Source: an uncultured Pseudomonadota bacterium (GTDB taxonomy: Bacteria > Pseudomonadota > Gammaproteobacteria > Steroidobacterales > Steroidobacteraceae). Taken from it: a stretch of DNA of 64,000 nucleotides. Positions within the stretch are counted from its first letter, which is position 1, and each line of letters opens with the position of its first letter. Positions 15,985-25,173 of the stretch are shown here, piece after piece. The stretch covers positions 41,277 through 105,276 of the forward strand of contig CAISDJ010000088.1 of NCBI GenBank assembly GCA_903884105.1. The letters are read 5' to 3'. The notes beneath the pieces were generated by a model. It was given only the letters and a program-made list of their open reading frames with translations. It had not been told where the DNA came from and searched no databases. A program made the translations under genes and the position numbers.

Positions 15985-18900
15985 TTGTCCATTTACGTCG
16001 CGCTGAATCATGTTACGCACTATCGCTACGACCGGTTCGTCACCCTGGGTCCCCAGATCGTGCGCTTGCGCCCTGCGCCGCACAGTCGCACCCGCATCCT
16101 GTCGTATTCGCTCACCATCCTTCCCAGGAAGCACTTCATCAACTGGCAACAGGACCCCGAGGCCAACTACCTCGCGCGGCTGGTATTTCCGGAGGAGACT
16201 CGGGAGTTCCGCATCGAGGTAGATCTCGTTGCCGAGATGGCGGTCCTGAATCCTTTCGACTTCTTCCTCGCGCCGCATGCCGAGAAATTTCCGGTGCAGT
16301 ACGACGCCGGCGAGAAGCGCGACCTCGTGCCTTACCTGGTGAAGCCGCCGGCCACGCCGCTCCTGGCCCGTTTCCTGAAGGAGGTTCCGCGAGACCCGGT
16401 ACGCACGATCGACTTCCTGGTCGCCATCAATCGCAGGCTGGCCGGGGATATCCGTTACCTGATCCGCATGGAGCCGGGCGTACAGACGCCGGAGGAGACG
16501 CTGCAAAAGGCATCGGGGTCCTGCCGCGACTCCGCCGCGCTGCTCGTGCAGCTGCTGCGGCATCTTGGTTTCGCGGCCCGCTTTGTGTCCGGCTACCTGA
16601 TCCAGCTCGTAGCAGACGTGAAGTCGCTCGATGGCCCTTCGGGTCCCGAGAAGGACTTCACGGACCTGCATGCCTGGGTCGAAGTCTATCTGCCCGGCGG
16701 TGGCTGGATCGGGCTCGATCCGACCTCCGGACTACTGGCGGGCGAAGGGCACATCCCGCTCGCGTGCACTCCCGAACCCACGTCCGCGGCGCCGGTGACC
16801 GGGGCAGTCGACGAGAGCGAAGTGGCCTTCGAACATCACATGAAGGTCAGCCGGGTCTGGCAGGCATCCCGTGTGACCAAGCCGTATACGGACCTCGACT
16901 GGGCGGAGATCGAAAGACTGGGGCACCGCATCGACGTCGACCTGGCGGAGGGCGATGTCCGCCTGACTATGGGCGGCGAGCCCACGTTCGTGTCGGGCGA
17001 CGATCCCGATGGCCCCGAGTGGAACACCACGGCGCTCGGTCCCACCAAGCGCAAGCTGGCGGCCACGGTGTACCACCGGATGCGGGACAAGTACGCGCCC
17101 GAGGGCCTCGCGCACTTCGGACAAGGGAAATGGTACCCGGGAGAACAGCTGCCGCGCTGGTCGCTCAACTGCTTCTGGCGCACGGATGGTGAACCGGTGT
17201 GGCAGAACCCGAAACTGCTTGCCGACGAAGCCGTCGACTCTGGCGCTGACGACGCGACGGCGAAGCGCTTCCTGTCGTCAGTAGCAGCACGCCTCGGACT
17301 CGCCCCGGACTTTGTCTTCTCCGCGTATGAAGATGCCTTCTACTATCTGTGGCGCGAGCGGCGCTTTCCGTCCAACGTGGACCCCTTCAACTCGAAGCTC
17401 GAGGATCCGCTCGAACGCGCACGGTTGGCCAAGGTGTTCAGCCAGGGGCTCGACAAGCCCGTCGGTCATGTATTGCCGGTCAGTCGTGCAGCATCCGGTG
17501 CGGGTTGGCAGAGCAGTTCGTGGTTCCTGCGGTCGGAGCGGTGCTACCTGACCCCTGGCGATTCAGCGCTGGGTTACCGCCTGCCGCTCGATTCGTTGCC
17601 CTGGGCTGCCGATGCCGATTTCCCGTACGTCTATCCGCCCGACCCGACACAGTCCTTCCCGGCGCTGCAGTCATATGCGCAACTGCGCCAGCAATTCCAG
17701 TCGTCGCTGCCCGCTGCATCGCTGAACCAGAGTCAAGGCAAGGGCAAGGACAAGGGGATCAAGGCCGCGGCAGATGACGAGGTCGAGCCACTCAAGTCGG
17801 CCGGCTTTGTCACCCGCACGGCCATGAGCGCCGAGCCACGCAATGGCGTGCTGTATATCTTCATGCCGCCGACTCAGCGTCTTGAGGACTACCTTGAACT
17901 CGTTGCGGCCGTCGAGGCAACTGCGGCAGCGCACTCGCAGCCAGTGATCCTCGAAGGCTACGAGCCCCCCCGCGACCCGCGATTGCAGCAGTTCCGCGTG
18001 ACGCCTGATCCGGGCGTCATTGAAGTGAACATCCACCCGTCATCCAGCTGGGACCAGCTCGTCGATCGCACCACGCACCTGTATGACGTCGCGCGTCAAA
18101 CGCGCCTCTCGACCGAGAAGTTCATGCTCGACGGTCGGCACACGGGCACGGGCGGCGGCAATCACTTCGTCCTCGGTGGGGCGACGGTAAACGATTCACC
18201 GTTCCTGCGGCGGCCAGACCTGCTCCGGAGCTTGCTCAGCTACTGGCACAACCACCCGTCGTTGTCGTATCTATTTTCGGGACTGTTCATCGGTCCGACC
18301 TCGCAGGCGCCGCGTGTGGACGAGGCTCGCAACGATTCGCTGTATGAACTCGAGATTGCCTTCAAGCAGTTGCCCCCGCTCGGGACCGTGCCGGCGCCGT
18401 GGCTGATCGACCGGCTGCTGCGCAACCTGCTGATCGACGTCTCCGGCAATACGCATCGCACCGAGTTCTGCATCGACAAACTCTACTCGCCGGATGGCCC
18501 GACAGGCCGACTGGGCCTGCTGGAGATGCGCGCATTCGAGATGCCTCCGCATGCTCGCATGAGTCTTACGCAGCAGCTGTTGCTGCGCGCATTGGTGGCT
18601 CGCTTCTGGAAGCGGCCCTATGAGCCCGAACGGCTGGCGCGCTGGGGTACCGAACTACATGATCGCTTCATGCTGCCTTACTTCGTGCAGCAGGACTTCA
18701 ATGACGTCATGGCAGAGATGCACGCTGCAGGGTTCCCGCTCAAGGAGTCCTGGTTCGCTCCTCATTTCGAGTTCCGCTTCCCAAAGGTCGGTGACTTCGC
18801 TACCCGCGGCGTCGATATTGAGCTTCGACATGCGCTTGAGCCATGGCATGTGATGGGCGAGGAGGGTGCCGCGGGCGGCGCAGTCCGCTACGTGGACTCT

Positions 18901-19317
18901 TCCGTCGAGCGCATGCAGGTGAAAGTCTCGGGACTGGCTCCGGACCGCTTCGCAATCACCTGCAATGGTCGCCGCCTGCCGCTGCGGCCCACGGGCACGG
19001 TTGGCGAGTCCGTGGCGGGCGTCCGCTATCGTGCGTGGCAGCCGTCAGCCGCCCTGCATCCCACCATCGGCAGTCACAATCCGCTCACCTTCGATCTCGT
19101 GGATACATGGATGCAACGGTCGCTGGGCGGATGCCAGTACCACGTGGCCCACCCAGGCGGCCGCAGCTACGACACCTTTCCGGTCAATGCGTTCGAAGCG
19201 GAGAGTCGCCGGCTGGCGCGCTTCTTCCGTATTGGCCACACGCCGGGTGTCATGGCGGTTTCGCCCGAGGATTCGACGAACGCGGACTTTCCGTTTACGC
19301 TCGACCTCAGGACCTGA
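15985..19317 (+). CDS. Transglutaminase-like protein with C-terminal DUF2126
   Basis: 1110 residues from TTG 15985, chosen because GGAGA lies 6 bases upstream and the protein then begins with the family N-terminus (NHVTHYRYDRFVTLGPQIVR). Order: bacterial transglutaminase-associated N-terminal beta region (1-90), transglutaminase core with Cys in GSCRDSAALL (about 180), His in DLHAWVEVYLP (about 229) and Asp in GLDPTSG (about 245), then a very long DUF2126 region with VRLTMGGEPTFVSGDDPDGPEW, ILEGYEPPRDPRL and DGRHTGTGGGNHFVLGG. All catalytic residues are present, so proteolytic or amide-transfer activity is possible. These proteins co-occur with permuted ATP-grasp/alpha-E proteins; the system's substrate is unknown. 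The next gene begins 23 bases later. Confidence 0.88.
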   Translation: MSIYVALNHVTHYRYDRFVTLGPQIVRLRPAPHSRTRILSYSLTILPRKHFINWQQDPEANYLARLVFPEETREFRIEVDLVAEMAVLNPFDFFLAPHAEKFPVQYDAGEKRDLVPYLVKPPATPLLARFLKEVPRDPVRTIDFLVAINRRLAGDIRYLIRMEPGVQTPEETLQKASGSCRDSAALLVQLLRHLGFAARFVSGYLIQLVADVKSLDGPSGPEKDFTDLHAWVEVYLPGGGWIGLDPTSGLLAGEGHIPLACTPEPTSAAPVTGAVDESEVAFEHHMKVSRVWQASRVTKPYTDLDWAEIERLGHRIDVDLAEGDVRLTMGGEPTFVSGDDPDGPEWNTTALGPTKRKLAATVYHRMRDKYAPEGLAHFGQGKWYPGEQLPRWSLNCFWRTDGEPVWQNPKLLADEAVDSGADDATAKRFLSSVAARLGLAPDFVFSAYEDAFYYLWRERRFPSNVDPFNSKLEDPLERARLAKVFSQGLDKPVGHVLPVSRAASGAGWQSSSWFLRSERCYLTPGDSALGYRLPLDSLPWAADADFPYVYPPDPTQSFPALQSYAQLRQQFQSSLPAASLNQSQGKGKDKGIKAAADDEVEPLKSAGFVTRTAMSAEPRNGVLYIFMPPTQRLEDYLELVAAVEATAAAHSQPVILEGYEPPRDPRLQQFRVTPDPGVIEVNIHPSSSWDQLVDRTTHLYDVARQTRLSTEKFMLDGRHTGTGGGNHFVLGGATVNDSPFLRRPDLLRSLLSYWHNHPSLSYLFSGLFIGPTSQAPRVDEARNDSLYELEIAFKQLPPLGTVPAPWLIDRLLRNLLIDVSGNTHRTEFCIDKLYSPDGPTGRLGLLEMRAFEMPPHARMSLTQQLLLRALVARFWKRPYEPERLARWGTELHDRFMLPYFVQQDFNDVMAEMHAAGFPLKESWFAPHFEFRFPKVGDFATRGVDIELRHALEPWHVMGEEGAAGGAVRYVDSSVERMQVKVSGLAPDRFAITCNGRRLPLRPTGTVGESVAGVRYRAWQPSAALHPTIGSHNPLTFDLVDTWMQRSLGGCQYHVAHPGGRSYDTFPVNAFEAESRRLARFFRIGHTPGVMAVSPEDSTNADFPFTLDLRT

Positions 19318-19340
19318 AAGTAAAGTCTTGAAGAGCATCG

Positions 19341-21800
19341 ATGGCGGCCGACAGTCTTGAATTCTACGCAACCGATGCGCACCGCTATGACGAATTGCGG
19401 GATCGCACGGGAGCATTGAGGCCGCATTGGCGTCCGCTGATCGAGCGCCTGACCGCGGACGGCCCGCGCGCAGCCCGCCGCGGCGTCGAGCTGGCGCAGC
19501 GGCTCATTGTCGAGAATGGCGTCACTTACAATGTGTACGCGGACCCGCAGGGCAAGGATCGTCCCTGGGTGCTGGATCCGTTGCCGATGGTCCTGCCGGC
19601 GGCGGAGTGGCGGCAGATTGAAGCGGGGGTCGCGCAGCGCGCGCGGCTGTTCGATGCGTTGCTTCGCGATCTTTACGGGTCGCAGCAGACACTGACATCG
19701 GGCGTTGTCCCTGCGGAGCTGCCTTTCGGTCATCCGAATTTCCTGTGGCCCTGCCACGGCATGACGCCACCGGATGGGCAATGGCTCCATGTTTACGCGG
19801 TGGACCTCGCGCGTTCGCCCGAAGGATCGTGGTGGGTGCTCGCGGATCGGACACAAACCCCCTCCGGAACCGGTTACGCGCTGGAGAATCGACAGATCGT
19901 CGCCCGCGTGTTGCCTGAGCTGATTCGCGAGCTCGGTGTGCGGCCCCTCACGGCGTTTTTTGCCAACTTGCGCGAGCGCCTGCTCGCCTTCGCACCCGAA
20001 GGCGAGACCCCGCTGGCAGTCGTGTTGACGCCGGGTTCGTTCAATGAAACGTACTTCGAGCATGCCTACCTCGCACGGCAGCTTGGGCTGCCGCTGGTCG
20101 AGGGCTCCGACCTCACGGTGCGCGGCGACACGGTCTATCTGAAGACCCTGACCGGGTTACGTCGCGTCCATTCGATCCTGCGCCGGCTCGACGACGATTT
20201 CTGTGATCCCGTGGAGCTGCGTGCCGACTCCGCGCTCGGAGTACCCGGTTTGTTGGCGGCTGCACGCGCGGGGCGAGTCATGCTCGCGAATGCACTCGGC
20301 AGCGGCGTGCTCGAGTCAGCTGCGTGGTTGGGCTTCATGCCGGGTGCGGCGGAGCAACTGCTCGGCGAGCAGCTGTTGCTGCCGTCGGTCGCGACCTGGT
20401 GGTGCGGCGAGAGGCCGGCACTCGAGCACGTCATCGCCAACCTCGACCGCCTGGTGATCAAACCGGCATTCCCGAGCCAGCGCTTCGAGCCCGTGTTCGG
20501 CAAGTACCAGAGTCCCACCCAGCGACAACGGCTGATCGAGCGGTTGCGTTCCCGCCCGCATGCGTACGTTGCCCAGGAGCGGCTCGACCTGTCGCAGGCG
20601 CCGGTGTGGCGGTCGGGAGAAACGCCGGGTTTTGCAGCGCGTTCGCTCGGCATCCGGGTGTACGCAATCCGCACGGCGAACGGGTTCGAGGTGATGCCGG
20701 GCGGGCTCGCGCGAATCGCTGGCGACAGCCGCGTTGAAATCGTGTCGACGCAGCGCGGGGGTGGGAGCAAGGATGTGTGGGTACTGGGCACCACGGCAGA
20801 TGAACCCCAGCAGCTGACTCCGGGCGCACGCTTCAGGGTCAGGCATGACGACCTGCCATCGCGCCTCGTCGAGAATCTCTATTGGTTCGGTCGCTATGCC
20901 GAGCGGTGCGAAGACAAGGTCCGGCTGCTGCGTGCAACGCTGGCGGTGCGAGCCGATCCGGAGGTGTGGCAGCGTGCCAAGCAAGCGTGCGAGTCCTTCG
21001 GCGTGCTGCGGTCCGATCCGCGCATCGCCGTGGCGCTTTTCGATCCCGACAACCCGATCGGCCTGACTGCCGACTTGCACCGCCTGGTCTACTGCGCCAC
21101 CGAGGTCCGCAGTCGCCTGTCCACCGAGCATTGGGCTGCAATCGGCACGTTGAATCGCGAGTCCCAGGAAACCACGGCGGCACTCGGTGAGGTGGTCCCG
21201 CCGGATCCACGGGAAGTCCTCGACCGGTTACTCGCGCCGCTCGTGGCGCTGGCAGGTCTCGCCCTTGATGACATGACGCAGGATGACGGCTGGCGGCTGC
21301 TGGTGCTGGGTCGGCGTCTCGAGCGCCTGCAATTCCTGGCCACGCTGATCTCGCAGCGGTTGACGGCCTCGACGCTGGCATCGCAAGCGGAGGTTGAATG
21401 GCTGCTCGATATCGCCGGCAGCACGATCACCTATCGCATGCGGTACCTCGCCATGCCGCGAATCGGATCGGCGCTTGACCTGCTGGTTCGCGACGGTACC
21501 AATCCCCGCGCACTGGCATTCCAGGTTCTTGCCATCCAGGACCTGCTGCAACGGCTGTCGAAGTCGCTGGGTGCCGCGGGCGATCGCTCAGTGGAAAGTG
21601 CCTTCACGCAGTCATTGCAGCCGTTGCTTGACGTGGACCTCGGCACGCTCGAGGGCGAAGGGCATGGAGCGCAAGCGGCGAGGTCAGCCTTTGCTGCGGG
21701 TCTCGATGCCCTGGCTGCGGCCGCAGCCAGGCTTTCCGACTTGCTGTCTTCACGCCACTTCTCGCATGTGAAGTCCGATATGCATACAGTGGCGGCATGA
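19341..21800 (+). CDS. Circularly permuted ATP-grasp fused to alpha-E domain
   Basis: 819 residues, ATG 19341. Residues about 1-490 match the circularly permuted type 2 ATP-grasp family (LAQRLIVENGVTYNVYADPQ, ENRQIVARVLPELI, LTPGSFNETYFEHAYLARQL, VEGSDLTVRGDTVYLKTL, NLDRLVIKPAF, YVAQERL). From about 505 onward comes an alpha-helical alpha-E domain starting RLVENLYWFGRYAERCEDKV and repeating Arg-rich helices (LLVLGRRLERLQFL, STITYRMRYL). In many bacteria the two domains are adjacent genes; here they are fused. ATP-grasp enzymes ligate carboxylates to amines, so peptide-bond formation is predicted, perhaps undone or matured by the flanking transglutaminases. The stop overlaps the next start. 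Confidence 0.87.
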   Translation: MAADSLEFYATDAHRYDELRDRTGALRPHWRPLIERLTADGPRAARRGVELAQRLIVENGVTYNVYADPQGKDRPWVLDPLPMVLPAAEWRQIEAGVAQRARLFDALLRDLYGSQQTLTSGVVPAELPFGHPNFLWPCHGMTPPDGQWLHVYAVDLARSPEGSWWVLADRTQTPSGTGYALENRQIVARVLPELIRELGVRPLTAFFANLRERLLAFAPEGETPLAVVLTPGSFNETYFEHAYLARQLGLPLVEGSDLTVRGDTVYLKTLTGLRRVHSILRRLDDDFCDPVELRADSALGVPGLLAAARAGRVMLANALGSGVLESAAWLGFMPGAAEQLLGEQLLLPSVATWWCGERPALEHVIANLDRLVIKPAFPSQRFEPVFGKYQSPTQRQRLIERLRSRPHAYVAQERLDLSQAPVWRSGETPGFAARSLGIRVYAIRTANGFEVMPGGLARIAGDSRVEIVSTQRGGGSKDVWVLGTTADEPQQLTPGARFRVRHDDLPSRLVENLYWFGRYAERCEDKVRLLRATLAVRADPEVWQRAKQACESFGVLRSDPRIAVALFDPDNPIGLTADLHRLVYCATEVRSRLSTEHWAAIGTLNRESQETTAALGEVVPPDPREVLDRLLAPLVALAGLALDDMTQDDGWRLLVLGRRLERLQFLATLISQRLTASTLASQAEVEWLLDIAGSTITYRMRYLAMPRIGSALDLLVRDGTNPRALAFQVLAIQDLLQRLSKSLGAAGDRSVESAFTQSLQPLLDVDLGTLEGEGHGAQAARSAFAAGLDALAAAAARLSDLLSSRHFSHVKSDMHTVAA

Positions 21801-22702
21801 GCGCCGCCGTCCGCTATCGGATCCGACACGAGACCGCCTATGCCTATGGCGGCAACGTCATGCATTCGCGGCAACTGCTGCACCTGACGCCTCGGAGCGC
21901 CCCTTGGCAAACCTGCCTTGCACACGGCATCGAGCTCGACCCCTTGCCGGCCAGCCGTCGCGATGAGCCGGATGCATTTGGCAACACGGTGACGCGCCTC
22001 GAGTTTGACCGGCCGCACGAGCGGCTCGCCGTCGTGGCCACCATGGAAGTAGAGATCAAGGCGCGCCCGGAACTCGATCCGGGCAGCACGGAGCCTTGGG
22101 AGCGCGTGCGCGATGAACTTTCGTACACGGGACGACCGCTCGCGCCGCGCAAGCTTGAAGTGGTGCGTTATCGCATGCAGTCGCCGTATGTCCGCGTCAA
22201 ACATGCGTTCGAGCGATATGCGCAGGCCTGCTTTCCTGCCGGACAGCCGATACTCGTCGGGGCGGAACTGCTGATGCGCAAGCTGCACGCCGATCTGACG
22301 TACGCGCCCGGCGAGACGGGCATTGCGACGCCATTGATGCGCATCTTCGAAACCAGGCGCGGCGTGTGCCAGGATTACGCCCACCTGATGATTGCGTGCC
22401 TGCGGTCCTTTGGACTCGCCGCACGCTATGTGAGCGGCTATCTGCGAACGCTACCCGCGGCGGGCGCTACCGCCCTGGTCGGGGCCGATGCGTCGCACGC
22501 CTGGGTTGCGGTGTATTGCCCGCCCCTTGGCTGGGTCGAGCTCGATCCCACCAACGGTATCCGTGCGGGACTCGATCACGTGGCCTTGGCGTGGGGGCGG
22601 GACTTTGGCGACGTTTCCCCCTTGAGAGGCGTCATCGTCGGGGGTGGCGCGCACCAGCCGTCCGTTCGCGTTACCGTGGAGCCCATCGCCTCCCTCTCAT
22701 GA
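21797..22702 (+). CDS. Transglutaminase-like cysteine protease-fold protein
   Basis: 301 residues, ATG overlapping the previous stop (ATGA). Begins YRIRHETAYAYGGNVMHSRQ, the N-terminal beta region of bacterial transglutaminase-like proteins. The core has the nucleophile in RRGVCQDYAHLMIACLRS (about 190), His in DASHAWVAVY (about 235) and Asp in WVELDPTNG (about 250). It lacks a signal peptide, so it is probably cytoplasmic. It is the second transglutaminase in this cluster and is much shorter than the DUF2126 fusion. Its stop overlaps the ATG of the double-ABC gene, so it is likely translationally coupled on both sides. Confidence 0.88.
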   Translation: MSAAVRYRIRHETAYAYGGNVMHSRQLLHLTPRSAPWQTCLAHGIELDPLPASRRDEPDAFGNTVTRLEFDRPHERLAVVATMEVEIKARPELDPGSTEPWERVRDELSYTGRPLAPRKLEVVRYRMQSPYVRVKHAFERYAQACFPAGQPILVGAELLMRKLHADLTYAPGETGIATPLMRIFETRRGVCQDYAHLMIACLRSFGLAARYVSGYLRTLPAAGATALVGADASHAWVAVYCPPLGWVELDPTNGIRAGLDHVALAWGRDFGDVSPLRGVIVGGGAHQPSVRVTVEPIASLS

Positions 22703-24204
22703 AGAAGTCCCGATCCTCTCCCACGCTCGTGAAGCTCGAGCGCTGCTCACTTGTGCTTGACGGTGTCACAGTCCTCGACGATGTCAGCTTTGAGCTGCGC
22801 GCCCGGGAGCGCTGGGCGCTGATCGGCTCGAACGGCGCAGGCAAGACGATGCTGCTCAAGCTGTTGCGCGGCGACCTGTGGCCTACACCGCTGGGGCGCG
22901 AATCGCGTACTTACTTTCTCGATCCTGACGCAGGTCCTGCGGGAAGTCCGCAGCCGGCTGGCAGCAAGCAAAGCCTTGCGTACGTGGGGCCTGAACGCCA
23001 GGACCGCTATCTGCGGCGCGACTGGAACCTCACTGTCACTCAGGTCGTGACCACGGGGTTGTTCGACGAGGATATTCTGCTGACCCGTCCAGATCGGACC
23101 CAGAGTGCGCGTGTCACCCGCCTGCTCAAGCGCTTTTCATTGTGGTCCTTGCGCCGGCGGCGTTTCCTGACCTTGTCCTATGGCCAGCGCCGGCGCGTTC
23201 TCGTCGCGCGCGCATTGGCCGGCGATCCCAAGGCACTGCTGCTGGACGAAGTCTTCAATGGTCTGGATGCGGTCAGCAGCCGACTGCTGCGCGCCGCACT
23301 GGAGCAGTCCGGGACGCGCGGTCCGGCGTGGATCCTGTCGACGCACCGCGCAGTCGAGTTGCCGTCGTCCGTTACGCATGTCGCCTACGTGCGCGCGGGG
23401 CGCATCATCTCGGCGGGCCCGGTCGGGCGCAAGGAGCAGCGCCCAAGTGCGGCGCCCACTGCGCGGGTCGCCAGGATCGGGAAGCGGATTCCCGCGAGGC
23501 GCGTGGTCGACCAGGCTGCTGCCGAACCGCTTGTCCGGATTCGTGGTGCCAACGTCTTTCGCGACTATCGGCCGGTCATCAAGGATCTCAACTGGACCCT
23601 GGGCACCGGTGAGCATTGGGCAGTGAGGGGGCGCAATGGCTCTGGAAAGTCGACCTTGCTCATGATGATCTACGGTGACCTGCACCCTGCGATCGGCGGT
23701 TCGATCGAGCGGCGTGGCGTCCCGTTCGGGACCCACATCGAAGCATGGAAGAAGCGGGTCGGGTTCGTGTCTCCCGAGTTGCAGGCCGAGCATTTCCGCG
23801 CCCAAAGCATCGAGGAGATCGTGATCTCCGGTCGCTACGCGAGCGTCGGTCTCAACGATGCGCCGACACGTGCGGATCGGCGTGCGGCACAGCACTGGCT
23901 CGCGTTCTTTGGGCTCGAAGCATTGGCCGCGAGAAGGCCGGGCGCGGTGTCCTATGGCCAGCTGCGCCTCGCCCTGATTGCGCGGGCGATGGTGCTGTAT
24001 CCGGAGTTGTTGCTGCTCGATGAACCGTTCACCGGGCTGGACGCCGATCTCCACGACCACGTGCTGACGCTGATCGACCAACTCGCCCAGTGCGGTACGC
24101 AAATCGTGATGGCCGTGCATCACGAAGCCGATGTCATTCCTTCCGTCAACAAAGTGCTGCAGATCCTCCCCGGAGGAAAGACCCGCGTAGTCGAGCGGGG
24201 TTAG
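22699..24204 (+). CDS. Soluble ATPase with two ABC domains (ModF-like)
   Basis: 501 residues from ATG 22699, overlapping the transglutaminase stop; an open frame further upstream is out of keeping with the family. Two complete ABC nucleotide-binding domains and no membrane helices. First: Walker A GSNGAGKTMLLKLL, signature LSYGQRRRVLVARAL, Walker B ALLLDEVFNGLD. Second: Walker A GRNGSGKSTLLMMI, signature VSYGQLRLALIARAM, Walker B LLLLDEPFTGLDADL. Both signatures read SYGQ rather than SGGQ, as in E. coli ModF (about 490 residues), whose role is unsettled. No permease is nearby. The position suggests a link to the transglutaminase/ATP-grasp cluster. Its stop overlaps the convergent tetR-family stop by four bases. 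Confidence 0.86.
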   Translation: MKKSRSSPTLVKLERCSLVLDGVTVLDDVSFELRARERWALIGSNGAGKTMLLKLLRGDLWPTPLGRESRTYFLDPDAGPAGSPQPAGSKQSLAYVGPERQDRYLRRDWNLTVTQVVTTGLFDEDILLTRPDRTQSARVTRLLKRFSLWSLRRRRFLTLSYGQRRRVLVARALAGDPKALLLDEVFNGLDAVSSRLLRAALEQSGTRGPAWILSTHRAVELPSSVTHVAYVRAGRIISAGPVGRKEQRPSAAPTARVARIGKRIPARRVVDQAAAEPLVRIRGANVFRDYRPVIKDLNWTLGTGEHWAVRGRNGSGKSTLLMMIYGDLHPAIGGSIERRGVPFGTHIEAWKKRVGFVSPELQAEHFRAQSIEEIVISGRYASVGLNDAPTRADRRAAQHWLAFFGLEALAARRPGAVSYGQLRLALIARAMVLYPELLLLDEPFTGLDADLHDHVLTLIDQLAQCGTQIVMAVHHEADVIPSVNKVLQILPGGKTRVVERG

Positions 24205-24830
24205 TCTCGCAGCGACGGACTCAGCTTCAGCATGTCGATGTACGCGCCAGCCAGCGCTTCTGCATCCTTGTTCAGGTTGAAAGCGCGGGGGGACAAGGTC
24301 CAGTTGCCGATCAGCCCGATCAAGACGGCATGGAACAGGGTTTCCGCCCTTGCAACGTTCAGTTTCGACGGGAGTTGTCCCTGCTCGATCGCATTGCTGA
24401 TCATCGTGCGGATGCGCTTGGCCTCTTTGCGGTTCATCGTGCGGTGGCTGGCGACCACGTCGTGAATGTCATCCGTGAACTCGCACTTGTGATACACGAT
24501 GTTCAAGACGCGCTGGTCGCGTCGATTCGACGATACCGCCTTCAACATATCGACGAGCAGTGCTCGCAGGCGTCCCAGCGGATCGGTATGGTCGTCCGCC
24601 CCGAGCGCATACCGGCTTTCCATCGGCAGGTGGACGCGTTCGAACATCGCGACGAACAGGTCGCCCTTGTTACGGAAGTGGCCGTAAATCGCGCCGCGGG
24701 TCACCCCGGCAGCCGAGGCGATGTCTTCAAGCGACGTACGGGAAACGCCCTTCTGCTCGAATACTTTTTCTGCGGTGTCCAGAATCCGGTCGCGGGTAAC
24801 GAGGGCTTCCGCACGGGTTTTTCTGGCCAT
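24201..24830 (-). CDS. TetR/AcrR family transcriptional repressor
   Basis: 209 residues from ATG 24830 (MARKTRAEALVTRDRILDTA). The N-terminal helix-turn-helix is clear: FEQKGVSRTSLEDIASAAGV then TRGAIYGHFRNKGDLF (about 20-56), the form seen in AcrR/TtgR-type repressors. The C-terminal ligand-binding part includes FNLNKDAEALAGAYIDML. AGGAGCC lies upstream as ribosome site. It is divergent from the four-gene exported cluster starting at 25174 across a 343-base gap, so control of that cluster and of itself is likely, with an efflux-type or hydrophobic ligand by family habit. Confidence 0.9.
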   Translation of the reverse strand: MARKTRAEALVTRDRILDTAEKVFEQKGVSRTSLEDIASAAGVTRGAIYGHFRNKGDLFVAMFERVHLPMESRYALGADDHTDPLGRLRALLVDMLKAVSSNRRDQRVLNIVYHKCEFTDDIHDVVASHRTMNRKEAKRIRTMISNAIEQGQLPSKLNVARAETLFHAVLIGLIGNWTLSPRAFNLNKDAEALAGAYIDMLKLSPSLRD

Positions 24831-25173
24831 GATCCCGAAGGCTCCTAGGATAATCGGGTTCGATACTAACGGTTTGCCGCAGTGCCGTCTCGTGCGTCGC
24901 GGGACCACGCGGCCGCCGCGGGGAAAGCTCCCGGGCGCAGGCCCTTCCGCAATTTCCAATCATTCGAGGATGTATCTATACTTCCGCGAAGTGCCGTATT
25001 CGCAAGCCGCGCGACGTCGTCCGGATGATCGCAGAGCCGCGGCACAATCGGGGAATTCAATTTGGCAGTGCAGTCGCGTCTTGCGTGTGGCGGCTGCAGG
25101 CCGCGTCCTGCGTTCGTCCGCCCTGGTTGAGGTTCCCGATCCATCCGATCGATCGTAAGCGAGGAAGCAGATC
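24831..25173. promoter_or_regulatory. 343-base divergent intergenic region between tetR-family gene and exported cluster
   Basis: No gene is supported here. For the rightward cluster a -10-like TATACT lies at 24977-24982 with a poor -35 (TTCCAA, 24954-24959). GAGGAAG just before 25174 is the ribosome site for the GTG start. On the other strand AGGAGCC precedes the tetR-family start, near a CCTAGG palindrome. No convincing long palindromic operator was found by eye, but one is expected for a TetR protein. Confidence 0.4.

Noticed and set aside
15658..16671. Minus-strand frame across the spuC end and transglutaminase start
   Set aside because: Low-complexity Arg-rich translation crossing two real genes.
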